DNA of 18,589 bases from JBJHCA01 sp050485785 (GCA_050485785.1 JBJHCA010000069.1:1-18589), one strand, 5' to 3'. Counted from the first letter of the stretch, positions 1 through 8,691 are shown. Made by a program: numbers and translations. The notes: generated by a model from the sequence alone, not told the origin.

Positions 1-1454
1 CAGTACAGGGCTGTGACAGTATTATTGTGCTAACCCTGACTCAGGACCCACCCATTGTAACTACCATCAGTGCACAGATTTGTGAAGGCGAAAGTTATGA
101 CTTCAACGGCCAGTTGATCAGTGAGTCCGGTACCTATATGGCAGAGTTTGTTACTGCAGAAGGATGTGACAGCACGGTGATGCTGATTCTGGATGTCAGC
201 CAGACTTTCAATGAGGTCATTGTCGCATCAATTTGCGAGGGTGAGTTTTATCCGTTTTTTGGCCAGATGGCTGATGAAACGGGTACATATTCCCATGTAG
301 TGGAAGTAGCTGAGGGTTGTGACAGTTTGTTTGTGCTGGAACTGACTGTTAATTCTCATGAATTTTCGGAAATATCGGCTACTATCTTTTTGGGTCAGAC
401 GTATGACTTTAACGGTAACCTTTTGACTGAAAGCGGCGAATATGTTGACACGTTGCAGGCTGAAAACGGATGCGACAGCATTATTCTGCTGAGTTTAACC
501 GTGCTTGAAGCCGGTACGGATACCCTGAATGTGACCATTTGTGAAGGAGAATTTTACGAGTTTGGCGGCGAGCAGCTCACTCAGCCCGGCACATATTCTG
601 ACACTACAATCACCGATGACGGAGCTACCATAATTATTGTGCTGATTCTAGAGGTCAATCCTTCCTATTCCACGGAAACCACTTGGGTGATCTGTGAAGG
701 AGAGGCATTGGATTTCTATGGAACCCCGGTCACTGAGTCGGGCACATATGAGCACCTCTTGCTTACCACACAAAACTGCGACAGCATCATAATATGGCAT
801 GTTACCGTTATCCCTGCTCCACAGACAGAACTGGATCTGATTTTATGCGAAGGCGATACGATATTTTTCAACAATCTGGAGATCACAGAACCCGGCATTT
901 ATCATGATACCATAGTGAATGATGCGGGTTGTAACGAGATCACCACCTTGTCAGTTACACTTAACCCTATAACCGTTACTACGGTTGAAGCTGAAATCTG
1001 TGAAGGCGATGAATATGAGATCAACGGAACAGTTTATCAGGAAGCCGGAACCTATACTGTAATACTGCAGGATGTAGCAGGCTGCGACAGTATAGTGATC
1101 CTGCAACTTACGGTCAATCCGACCTATTCAGTTGTAGTGCTGGATACCATTTGCAGTGGCCAGGTCTATGTATTGGGCAATATGCAGTTGCAGTTCAGCG
1201 GGAATTACGTTCACACATACCAATCCGTCAACGGATGCGATTCTACAGTCTTTCTGCAATTATATGTAGCACCTGCTTACGTTCAGCAGATCGACATGGT
1301 AGTATGTTTTGGCGAAAGTGTGGTGATCAATGGCAACACATACTCAGAGCCCGGCATTTATGTCGATTCACTGACCAGTGTTTACGGCTGTGACAGTATA
1401 TTAATGATCAACATCAGTATGGAGGATCAACTGGCTCCGGTAATTCAAATGTCT
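1..1454 (+). repeat. Tandem 153-bp (51-residue) coding repeats, nine complete plus one partial
   Basis: The codon before the first Cys of each unit starts at 78, 231, 384, 537, 690, 843, 996, 1149 and 1302, an unbroken spacing of 153 bases. The partial unit at the window edge keeps phase: its GCDS starts at 9, and the next at 162. The consensus runs ICEGE-YxFNG-GTY-GCDS-LxLTV. The units are well diverged at DNA level, so this is an old duplication under length constraint rather than a recent slippage array. Unit 3 lacks the first Cys (IFLGQ) and unit 4 lacks the second (GATI instead of GCDS). Confidence 0.9.
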
Positions 1455-4217
1455 GCCGATTCGGTTTGTGAAGGAGGTACAGCCATCCTGAATGCAGGGC
1501 CGGGTTATGACAGTTATTTATGGTCCACAGGCGAAACGACTTCATCGATACAAACGGGTACAGCCGGAACGTATATGGTTACGGTTACCCTGGGAGCATG
1601 TGAATCCATAGCCGTGGCTGAGTTTGCAGTAGTGGTATGTGATCCGCTGCCCGCAGCGATTATTGCTTCACCGGCCATGGGCTGTACACCGCTGTCAGTG
1701 GCCTTTTCTACAGATCAGGTACCTCAGGGTACTTCGTTCCATTGGAATTTTGGCAACGGGCTTACCAGCACCCTGGCTGAACCGGCTATTACGTACGGCG
1801 TACCCGGCACCTATCAGGTTGAGCTGACTTTGATGAATGGTTTACAAAGCAGCATGGCTACGCTTGAAGTAGACGTTAACGAACCTGATACATGGACACT
1901 GACTGCTGCCGTACCAGACCCGTGTCTACCTACGCAAACCTCAATTACAGCCACTGCTGCCAATGGCACACAGGCTGTAGCCTGGCAGTGGATGCTGGGA
2001 GACGGCAGCACATCACAGGCTGCCGATCCGCTGCATGTTTACCCTGCATTCGGATCATACCTGGTGTATCTGGAACTAACCGATGAGCATGGTTGCATTG
2101 TTCAGATACTGCAAAACATTGTGGTCAATGATCCGGGTACAGTGCCGGCTCCGGTGAGCAACACAGTACAGATTTGTCCCGGCGAGTCTTACAATGGTAC
2201 AGTTTATTTTACGGATTCAACCATTGTGGATATCAATGAAGCAGCTTCCGGTTGCGACAGTGTTGTGATTACACATGTACAGGTATTGCCGGCATTACAG
2301 CAGGAAATCCAGGAGACCATTTGCGCCGGAGAGCAATTGATTGTGGGTGGCATGGTGTTTAACCAAAGCGGAACTTACCTGATCGCCGAGCCCAATGCAG
2401 CCGGTTGTGACAATTTATACACACTTCATCTGATGGTACTTGAGCCCATTGAAACTTTCCTGGAAAGTGAAATTTGCCTCGATGATACGCTTTTTGTCAA
2501 CGGTATTGCATATCACGCCGGTAACCCATCAGGAACACAGGTGTTTACGGCAGCCAACGGCTGTGACAGTCTGGTGCACGTCCAGTTGTCGTTCGAGTTT
2601 AACACAATCAGTTTACTACCGGACGGCGGCAACCATGCTTTGATCTGCGAGGGCAGCACTCAACTCCTGAATGCTGGCAGCGGTACGGCTTATCTTTGGT
2701 CAACGGGAGCTACTACCCAAACTATAGAAGTAATTACTTCCGGAATTTACTATGTTACGGTAAGCCAGGCCCAGGGTTGTGCATTTCGCGGAGAAGCCCA
2801 GGTATGGGTTCAGCTACCGCCAGCGTATGAACCTGATGCCGGTGATGACCTGCTGGTTTGCGGCACTACGGGACAACTCAGTGCCATGCCTTTACCTTCG
2901 GGAGTAAGTGGATTTTGGACCGGACCGGAAGGAGTATTGATTGTATCGCCGTTCAGCCATCAAACTGAAGTTTTAGGTTTGGCTGAAGGTCCACAGGAGT
3001 TTATATGGACAGTCAGTTCAGCCAATGGAATTTGTCCGGGTTATGCCTTTGACCAGGTGATGATTGTGGCTTATGACCGCGTAAATGACAGTAACCTGGC
3101 TTACACCGGCGAAGATATTTTGTTCTGTGAACCGGTGTCTGAAATACAGTTGAACGCATCCTCCGAATATCCGGGCACAGATGTGGGCTTGTGGGTGCAG
3201 CTCTCCGGGCCATTCAGTCTGAATATTACCGATCCCAATAACCCGGTAAGTACAATAACGGGCATTGAAGGTGAAGGAATATTTGAGCTGGAATGGCAAC
3301 TGTGGAACGAGGCCTGTGGCATTTACAGCCGCGATACCTTGCAGATAGTTACGGGAACTCAGCATTTACCCCAGGCACAGCCCTTCGGACCCTTTGAGAG
3401 TTGTGGAAGCGATACGCTGGTGTTGCCGGTGCAGGTTGTATCCGGAGCTGTCGGTGCATGGAGTGTAGGTGCCGGGAATGCCATACTGGAACAGTTTGAC
3501 GGCTTCTGGCTGGCCCATCATATTGAAGGCAGTCATCTGGTACTGCAATGGGCTTTATCTACCAATGACTGTCCTGATTTCAGCTCCACCGAAGCGGAAG
3601 TGATATTGCCCGTTGGCCCACTGCAGGCCAATCACATTCAGTACATACTGCCTGATGATGGTTTGTTTGAGGGAATAGATCCGATGAGTAATGATTCTAT
3701 TCCGGTGTATCCCGGCAACTGGGTTTTCAGTATTGTTACTCCGCCGGCAGTAGGTGTGTTAACGCATGTAGGTAATCAGATTTTCACCTATCACCCTCCT
3801 CCGGATCTGGAACATACCGTCACCTTTGTGTACCGGATATGCAATGACCTTTGTGATGACTGGTGTTCGGCAGCTACCGTAGCCCTCACACCGCAACTGC
3901 TTGTTCCGGGCCGCCCGAATCCGCCGCTCGATCGTCCGTCCAATGTCATTACACCCAATGATGATGGTATAGGCGACGCTTTTATGATTCCCAATTTCCA
4001 CGAAATACAGGGCAGTATCCGACTTACCATAGTTAACCGCTGGGGAGATCTGGTATATGATCAGTATCCGTACGACAACAACTGGCAGGGCACGTCAAAC
4101 AGCGGTAATCCACTGCCTGAGGGAACTTATTACTATCTGATCCAGCTGGCTTCCGGGGGTACCGACGCCCTGGATGAATCGGGAGCTTTAATGGGCACTG
4201 TAACCATATTGCGATAA
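1..4217 (+). CDS. Giant adhesin-like protein with 51-residue Cys repeats, PKD/Ig-like domains and a T9SS type B sorting domain (5' partial)
   Basis: The reading frame (first full codon at base 3) is open to the left edge, entering in the middle of a repeat (GCDS at base 9), so the start and signal peptide lie outside; 1404 residues are visible. Domain order: nine complete 51-residue repeats (bases 78-1454) with a Cys near the start (ICEGE) and a Cys in GCDS; an Ig-like domain (about 1455-1640, YLWSTG motif); two PKD-like domains (about 1650-2130, with WNFGNG and WMLGDGS); three more Cys repeats (2172-2624); a second Ig-like domain; three DAGDD...CG-type beta domains; a cadherin-like domain (about 3620-3895); and a C-terminal CHU_C/type B T9SS sorting domain (about 3942-4217, NVITPN...NRWGD...YPYDNNWQG...LPEGTYYY). 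The role is inferred as a cell-surface adhesin or gliding-type filament exported by T9SS. The next gene is its likely PorP/SprF-like partner, 18 bases away. Whether it acts in motility or attachment is not decidable here. Confidence 0.93.
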   Translation, partial: VQGCDSIIVLTLTQDPPIVTTISAQICEGESYDFNGQLISESGTYMAEFVTAEGCDSTVMLILDVSQTFNEVIVASICEGEFYPFFGQMADETGTYSHVVEVAEGCDSLFVLELTVNSHEFSEISATIFLGQTYDFNGNLLTESGEYVDTLQAENGCDSIILLSLTVLEAGTDTLNVTICEGEFYEFGGEQLTQPGTYSDTTITDDGATIIIVLILEVNPSYSTETTWVICEGEALDFYGTPVTESGTYEHLLLTTQNCDSIIIWHVTVIPAPQTELDLILCEGDTIFFNNLEITEPGIYHDTIVNDAGCNEITTLSVTLNPITVTTVEAEICEGDEYEINGTVYQEAGTYTVILQDVAGCDSIVILQLTVNPTYSVVVLDTICSGQVYVLGNMQLQFSGNYVHTYQSVNGCDSTVFLQLYVAPAYVQQIDMVVCFGESVVINGNTYSEPGIYVDSLTSVYGCDSILMINISMEDQLAPVIQMSADSVCEGGTAILNAGPGYDSYLWSTGETTSSIQTGTAGTYMVTVTLGACESIAVAEFAVVVCDPLPAAIIASPAMGCTPLSVAFSTDQVPQGTSFHWNFGNGLTSTLAEPAITYGVPGTYQVELTLMNGLQSSMATLEVDVNEPDTWTLTAAVPDPCLPTQTSITATAANGTQAVAWQWMLGDGSTSQAADPLHVYPAFGSYLVYLELTDEHGCIVQILQNIVVNDPGTVPAPVSNTVQICPGESYNGTVYFTDSTIVDINEAASGCDSVVITHVQVLPALQQEIQETICAGEQLIVGGMVFNQSGTYLIAEPNAAGCDNLYTLHLMVLEPIETFLESEICLDDTLFVNGIAYHAGNPSGTQVFTAANGCDSLVHVQLSFEFNTISLLPDGGNHALICEGSTQLLNAGSGTAYLWSTGATTQTIEVITSGIYYVTVSQAQGCAFRGEAQVWVQLPPAYEPDAGDDLLVCGTTGQLSAMPLPSGVSGFWTGPEGVLIVSPFSHQTEVLGLAEGPQEFIWTVSSANGICPGYAFDQVMIVAYDRVNDSNLAYTGEDILFCEPVSEIQLNASSEYPGTDVGLWVQLSGPFSLNITDPNNPVSTITGIEGEGIFELEWQLWNEACGIYSRDTLQIVTGTQHLPQAQPFGPFESCGSDTLVLPVQVVSGAVGAWSVGAGNAILEQFDGFWLAHHIEGSHLVLQWALSTNDCPDFSSTEAEVILPVGPLQANHIQYILPDDGLFEGIDPMSNDSIPVYPGNWVFSIVTPPAVGVLTHVGNQIFTYHPPPDLEHTVTFVYRICNDLCDDWCSAATVALTPQLLVPGRPNPPLDRPSNVITPNDDGIGDAFMIPNFHEIQGSIRLTIVNRWGDLVYDQYPYDNNWQGTSNSGNPLPEGTYYYLIQLASGGTDALDESGALMGTVTILR
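2172..2624 (+). repeat. Second block of three Cys repeats in the first adhesin
   Basis: The same motif type (ICPGE, ICAGE, ICLDD each followed by GCDS/GCDN) recurs after the PKD-like domains. Units begin at 2172, 2319 and 2472, giving spacings of 49 and 51 residues. The second adhesin has the corresponding block with identical spacings. Confidence 0.8.
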
Positions 4218-4235
4218 TGCTAAAAACAAAGAGCT

Positions 4236-5207
4236 ATGTATAAAGCAATTAACATGAATAAGTTTGTAGTAGCGTCAATAATACTTCTGGGAATACTTGG
4301 GTTTCAATCAGTATCGGCTCAGCAGATGGCGGTTTTTACTCAATTCAGGGATCACCAGAATTTAGTGAATCCGGGAGCGATCACTCCGGATTACCTGACA
4401 TACAATAAAAATCTGGCCGCCGGTATTGCCTATCGGTATCAGTGGATGGGGTTTGGGATGGACGAAGCACCCAATACGGGGCTTGCCCATTTTGATTATA
4501 TCTCGGAGCAGCGCAACATGTTGCTGGGGGGTTATATCCTGCAGGATCAGACCGGCCCCACCGGCCTAACCGGGATCTATGGCCGATACGCCTATCAACT
4601 GGAGCTGGGTGGTGCCAGAGACTTGTTTTTGTCCTTGGGCTTGAGTGCCGGGATAGTTCAGTATCGCGTTGATGCATCCCGTTTGCAGTTTGATTCTGAA
4701 GACATTGTACAGGGTCAGAACCTGACCCAACTGAAGCCTGATTTTAGTGCAGGAGCAATGTTGTACGGCGATATTGGCCGCAATAAGTTTTACACCGGTA
4801 TTTCTGTTCCGCAATTGCTTGGGCTTGAGCTCCAGTTTTCCGAAGAAGGCAGTGATGAGTTTTTGGCCATGAAGAGAATTCAACACTTTTACGGAGTGTT
4901 GGGTACTCTCTGGGCTACGGGTCAGCAGGGCTATATAGAACCGTCTATGTGGATTCGGTATACGCCTAATTCCAGAGTTCAGGTGGATGTGAATGTAAGA
5001 CAGATGTTTCGCGATTTATTTTGGGTTGGTCTTGGATTTTCAACTTCAGGAGCGCTGCACATGGATGCAGGTGTTGTGCTCAAACAGGGCGAAAACGACA
5101 ACATTCTGAAAATCGGCTACAGTGCCGGTTATGGAATTGCACAGTACAACAGTTTTTTTGGCATGGTGCATGAACTCAGTGTGTCATATGCCTGGGAAAA
5201 TTATTGA
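4236..5207 (+). CDS. PorP/SprF family type IX secretion system membrane protein
   Basis: A 323-residue protein with an N-terminal signal peptide (MNKFVVASIILLGILGFQ then SVSA-QQ) and the hallmarks of the PorP/SprF family: FTQFRDHQNLVNPGAI just after the signal, alternating beta-strand-like segments, GGYILQDQTGPTG, GAMLYGDIG, YTGISVPQ, and a C-terminal FFGMVHELSVSYAW strand. Family knowledge: these are outer-membrane or periplasmic beta-barrel-like proteins, and SprF-like members are required for secretion and surface attachment of neighbouring type B cargo such as SprB. It lies 18 bases after one type B adhesin and 68 bases before a paralogous one, so it is probably the shared partner of both, in one transcript. 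Start: ATG at 4236 is the longest frame; ATG at 4254 (MNKFVV) gives a cleaner signal peptide and is equally likely. Length is normal for the family. Confidence 0.93.
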   Translation: MYKAINMNKFVVASIILLGILGFQSVSAQQMAVFTQFRDHQNLVNPGAITPDYLTYNKNLAAGIAYRYQWMGFGMDEAPNTGLAHFDYISEQRNMLLGGYILQDQTGPTGLTGIYGRYAYQLELGGARDLFLSLGLSAGIVQYRVDASRLQFDSEDIVQGQNLTQLKPDFSAGAMLYGDIGRNKFYTGISVPQLLGLELQFSEEGSDEFLAMKRIQHFYGVLGTLWATGQQGYIEPSMWIRYTPNSRVQVDVNVRQMFRDLFWVGLGFSTSGALHMDAGVVLKQGENDNILKIGYSAGYGIAQYNSFFGMVHELSVSYAWENY

Positions 5208-5275
5208 TCATTGATAACCCGGGTATGTCACAGTTCCCCGGATATCAAGTTACCTGACTCCAAAAGACAAGAGGT

Positions 5276-8200
5276 ATGAAATTTTTTACAATGCAATTGA
5301 TCAATCAGCATGTCAGCATAAGGTCACTAAGAACACTTACTTTGCTGCTCTGTTTTGTTCTGCTGGCAGGGTATTCAGCCCGGGGCCAGACAGGTAGCGG
5401 GCCCAATCAGGTCAACGCGTCCATATGTGAGGGTGAAGTATATGTGTTTGGCGGAATTGAATACAGTATATCAGGCAATTACAGCCATACATTTACCGGA
5501 GCTGACGGACAGGATTCCACGGTTATGCTGATGCTCACGGTTTACCCGGTATTCCAGCAGATTTATGATATTACACTTTGTTTTGGAGAAAGTATGATCA
5601 TCAATGGAGTTACGTATAGCAATGCCGGTACATTCTTCGACTCACTAAGCAACCAGTACGGTTGTGACAGCATTATCCAGTACAATATTGTGATTGAAAG
5701 CCAATTGGCACCGGTAATACAGACGTCCGCAGACTCCTTCTGTACAGGAGGCTCCGTTTTACTGGATGCGGGACCCGGGTACACTTCTTATGCATGGTCA
5801 AACGGAAGCAATGCGCAGCAGATCAGTGTAAGTGAAGGCGGTGTTTACACTGTAACCGTTTCGCTGGGCAATTGCTCAGCCAGTGCCTCCACTATAGTAA
5901 CTGAATTACTTTGCCCGCCCTTATCTGCAGAATTTAGCGTTTCTGACACCATTGGTTGTGCACCGCATGCTGTTCATTTTCAGTACACCAGTGGTACAGG
6001 TAATTTACAGTATCAGTGGAACTTCGGGAACGGAATATTTAGTCAGCAATCCGGTCAATCCATAGTGTTTGGTGTAGCAGGCATCTATCCGGTTACGCTG
6101 GAAGTGAGCGATGGGCTTCAGACGGTTATGTATTCTCAACAGGTGCACGTCTATGCGCCGCCGGATGTTGTTATCACGGCATTGGTCAGTGATCAGTGCA
6201 ATCTGCAGGAAATCAGTTTTTCCGCTGCGGTAGACGGTGACTTCCCCGCACAAACCTGGTTTTGGGAAACCGGTGACGGCAGCAATTCTTCCAGTGAAGC
6301 GTTTACACATCTCTACCAGCAGGCAGGCATTTTCAATGTTGCCGTATCCATTACTGATTTGCATGGATGTTCATTGTTTGAGATAACCACGCTGGAGGTC
6401 ACTGCCAATCAGAATAACGAGCCTGCTGAAGAGGAGGTGGTATTATGTGCCGGCGATTTTTACAATGGAACCCTCGTCATAAACGACACCATTATTGAAG
6501 AAATTTACACAGACGGGCAGGGGTGTGACAGTCTGGTGATTGTACATATCACAGCAAAGCCAACTTTCAGTTTTGCGATCGATACCACCATTTGTGAAGG
6601 CAGTTATCTGGTTGTTGCTAACACCCTGCTGAGCGATCAGGGAACATACAACCTAACGCAGACCAATGTTTTTGGCTGTGAAGACCAGTATAGTGTCAAT
6701 TTGCAAGTAACCGCTACTGTTGAAACCTTGCTTGAGCCGGTTGTTTGTGCAGGGGACACTTTTATTTTTGATGGCTCTTTGTTTTATGAAGGAAATCCAT
6801 CAGGAACCATTGTATTACAGGCAGCATCAGGATGTGACAGCCTGGTGCATGTTCAGGTTCAGTTTGAAACGCAGGAGCTGCCGCTGTTAATATCCGGAGC
6901 ACCGGATACTGCAGTTTGCAGCAATGTGACTTTAACCCTGGATGCAGGTAGCGGTGGTTTGTCATATTTGTGGTCTGATGGCAGCAATCAGCAGACATTG
7001 CAGGTTACGGAAACGGGGTTTTATATGGTTACCGTTACGTATCAGGATGCCTGCCCTGCAGAAGGACATTTATTGGTAATTGTGCAGCAGCCACCATCCT
7101 ATGTGCCGGATGCCGGAGTATCTTTCAGTGTGTGTGGAACTCAGGCTACGCTCAATGCAGCTCCTCTGCCACCGGGAATTTCCGGTTTTTGGAGTGGGCC
7201 GCCGCAAGTTTTGATCCAGTCACCACTCAGCATTAATACTGTGGTTACCGGCCTTCAGGAAGGCGATAATCCTTTTACTTGGACGGTAAGTGCAACGCCG
7301 GGAGTATGCCAGGCTTACGCTCAGGATGAAGTTACTGTATCTGCTTATGTTCGCGATGATGATCAATTGGCCCAGGCAGGTGATGATCAGCTTTTTTGCG
7401 AGCAGCCGTCATCAGTTCAACTCAGTGCATCGGGCAACTTTCCATCAGATGACTCAGGTCTTTGGCAGTTTGTACAAACCATTCCCGGAGCTTCAATCAG
7501 CAACGTTAACGATCCTGCAGCGCAGATCACCGGAGTTGATAATGACGGCACTATAATTTTGGAATGGCAACTGAGCAATGCTGCCTGCGGTACCTACAGT
7601 CGCGATACAATGCAGGTTTTAGTTGGCACGTCACATTTGCCTTTTGCCGATGGTGGTTCTGATTTGCTGAGCTGCGGCAGGGATACTGTTTTACTTCCTG
7701 TACAGCGGGTTTCAGGGGCTACCGGTCAGTGGACCGTTGAGGTGGGAGAAGCCACGGTAACCATGCATGATCAGTTTGCCGAGCTGCACGATTACAGTAC
7801 CGGTACCCTGACCCTTTCATGGACATTGTCCACGGTCGATTGCCCGTCGTTCAGTTCAGATACCATTTCAGTAGTATTACCTCCGGGGCCATTACAGGCT
7901 AACTACCAGCAATATTTTGTGGAAGACAATGAGCAACTCAATGGAATTGAGCCACTGGCCAATGACGATTTGCCTGCGTATCCCGGAAACTACGTACTCA
8001 GCATAATCAGCGAACCGGAACTGGGAGTATTGCTGGATCAGGGCAATAATGTTTTTGCCTATATACCGCCTGCCGGGCTGGATGTAACGGTAAGCTTTGT
8101 GTATCTGGTTTGCAACGATCTCTGTATCGACTGGTGCAGTTCTGGTACAGTAGCCCTCACGCCATTTTCTATTCTGCCACCAAGACCCGACCCTCCCATT

Positions 8201-8488
8201 ACACCACCTGCCAATGTAATTACGCCCAATGGTGATGGAGTAGGTGATGCTTTAGTGGTGCCAAACTTCGGGGATATTATGGGACGCATTAAGCTTACCG
8301 TTGTCAATCGCTGGGGGGACGTGGTATATACACAATACCCGTATGACAACAACTGGCAGGGAACCAATATGAGTGGGCAGCCACTTCCTGAAGGAACGTA
8401 TTACTTTCTGATGCAACTGGCCTCCGGTGGCCAGGAAGCCCTGGACGAAGGAGGAGTGGTTAAAGGGACGGTCACTATTCTTCGTTAG
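5276..8488 (+). CDS. Adhesin-like protein with T9SS type B sorting domain, paralogue of the upstream giant protein
   Basis: A 1070-residue secreted protein. The signal peptide is about residues 1-38 (hydrophobic LTLLLCFVLLAGYS then ARGQ). It then has two 51-residue Cys repeats (50-151), an Ig-like domain (about 152-212), two PKD-like domains (about 215-376, WNFGNG and WETGDGS), three more Cys repeats (390-530), an Ig-like domain (about 535-605), three DAG...CG-type beta domains, a cadherin-like domain, and the type B sorting domain (about 977-1070) ending TVTILR. Nearly the whole protein lines up with the C-terminal two thirds of the preceding adhesin. In the sorting domain 67 of 91 residues match by eye with no gaps. 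In the first repeat the GCDS Cys is Gln79, leaving Cys51 without its usual partner. The start at 5276 follows a purine-rich AAGACAAGAGGT. An alternative ATG at 5291 would shorten the signal peptide n-region. Function as surface adhesin is inferred. Confidence 0.94.
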   Translation: MKFFTMQLINQHVSIRSLRTLTLLLCFVLLAGYSARGQTGSGPNQVNASICEGEVYVFGGIEYSISGNYSHTFTGADGQDSTVMLMLTVYPVFQQIYDITLCFGESMIINGVTYSNAGTFFDSLSNQYGCDSIIQYNIVIESQLAPVIQTSADSFCTGGSVLLDAGPGYTSYAWSNGSNAQQISVSEGGVYTVTVSLGNCSASASTIVTELLCPPLSAEFSVSDTIGCAPHAVHFQYTSGTGNLQYQWNFGNGIFSQQSGQSIVFGVAGIYPVTLEVSDGLQTVMYSQQVHVYAPPDVVITALVSDQCNLQEISFSAAVDGDFPAQTWFWETGDGSNSSSEAFTHLYQQAGIFNVAVSITDLHGCSLFEITTLEVTANQNNEPAEEEVVLCAGDFYNGTLVINDTIIEEIYTDGQGCDSLVIVHITAKPTFSFAIDTTICEGSYLVVANTLLSDQGTYNLTQTNVFGCEDQYSVNLQVTATVETLLEPVVCAGDTFIFDGSLFYEGNPSGTIVLQAASGCDSLVHVQVQFETQELPLLISGAPDTAVCSNVTLTLDAGSGGLSYLWSDGSNQQTLQVTETGFYMVTVTYQDACPAEGHLLVIVQQPPSYVPDAGVSFSVCGTQATLNAAPLPPGISGFWSGPPQVLIQSPLSINTVVTGLQEGDNPFTWTVSATPGVCQAYAQDEVTVSAYVRDDDQLAQAGDDQLFCEQPSSVQLSASGNFPSDDSGLWQFVQTIPGASISNVNDPAAQITGVDNDGTIILEWQLSNAACGTYSRDTMQVLVGTSHLPFADGGSDLLSCGRDTVLLPVQRVSGATGQWTVEVGEATVTMHDQFAELHDYSTGTLTLSWTLSTVDCPSFSSDTISVVLPPGPLQANYQQYFVEDNEQLNGIEPLANDDLPAYPGNYVLSIISEPELGVLLDQGNNVFAYIPPAGLDVTVSFVYLVCNDLCIDWCSSGTVALTPFSILPPRPDPPITPPANVITPNGDGVGDALVVPNFGDIMGRIKLTVVNRWGDVVYTQYPYDNNWQGTNMSGQPLPEGTYYFLMQLASGGQEALDEGGVVKGTVTILR
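5423..5728 (+). repeat. Two 51-residue Cys repeats at the N-terminus of the second adhesin
   Basis: Units begin at 5423 (ICEGE) and 5576 (LCFGE), 153 bases apart, the same period as in the upstream paralogue. They correspond to the last two units of that protein's array; the second unit (LCFGES, then YGCDSI, then the Ig-like domain) closely resembles its unit 9 (VCFGES). Confidence 0.82.
6443..6895 (+). repeat. Second block of three Cys repeats in the second adhesin
   Basis: Units start at 6443 (LCAGD), 6590 (ICEGS) and 6743 (VCAGD), spacings 49 and 51 residues, matching exactly the block at 2172-2624 of the paralogue. Each unit has its second Cys in GCDS or GCED. Confidence 0.78.
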
Positions 8489-8573
8489 GAATCAGACCTT
8501 GACTGTTTAACAACCTGTGAATGCTGAGCGGATAAAGTATTGCGGGACGTTCAGTTTGATTTGGAACCGGAGT

Positions 8574-8616
8574 GGCTGTCAGTAATGGCAATGAAGATCA
8601 TATTTGACTGACAGCC
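8574..8616. repeat. Perfect 10-bp inverted repeat in front of the C1-like gene promoter
   Basis: GGCTGTCAGT at 8574-8583 is the exact reverse complement of ACTGACAGCC at 8607-8616, with a 23-base spacer. The right arm ends one base before the TTGAC of the proposed promoter. It could be an operator site or a weak terminator of the adhesin transcript; no T-run follows, which argues against a strong intrinsic terminator. Confidence 0.6.
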
Positions 8617-8647
8617 TTGACAATCGCGTGTAATTTAAGTACTTTTG
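8617..8647 (+). promoter_or_regulatory. Bacteroidota-type promoter for the C1-like/caspase unit
   Basis: TTGAC at 8617-8621 and TACTTTTG at 8640-8647 match the phylum consensus TTG / TAnnTTTG, with 20 bases between TTG and TA. The start codon of the next gene lies at 8692, giving an expected leader of roughly 35-40 bases. A TTG-initiated frame at 8617 would begin inside this promoter and is therefore rejected as the gene start. Confidence 0.7.
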
Positions 8648-8691
8648 TATGTTTCAATCATAAGCTGATAGCACTACCAAAACACCTAACC

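Noticed and set aside
1151..2086. Several open frames of 60-80 codons overlapping the first adhesin on either strand
   Set aside because: They lie fully inside a much longer frame with clear domains and show no protein-like features of their own.
5218..5241. Small CCGGG/CCCGG stem between the PorP/SprF-like gene and the second adhesin
   Set aside because: Only five base pairs with a long loop and no T-run; unlikely to be a terminator, so the three genes may be read together.
8551..8558. TCAGTTTG as an additional promoter element before the C1-like gene
   Set aside because: One mismatch to TAnnTTTG, and the only nearby TTG is 8 bases upstream rather than about 20.
8617..8691. In-frame N-terminal extension of the C1-like protein beginning at a TTG
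   Set aside because: The TTG is the -33 box of the promoter, and a clean signal peptide begins at the ATG at 8692.
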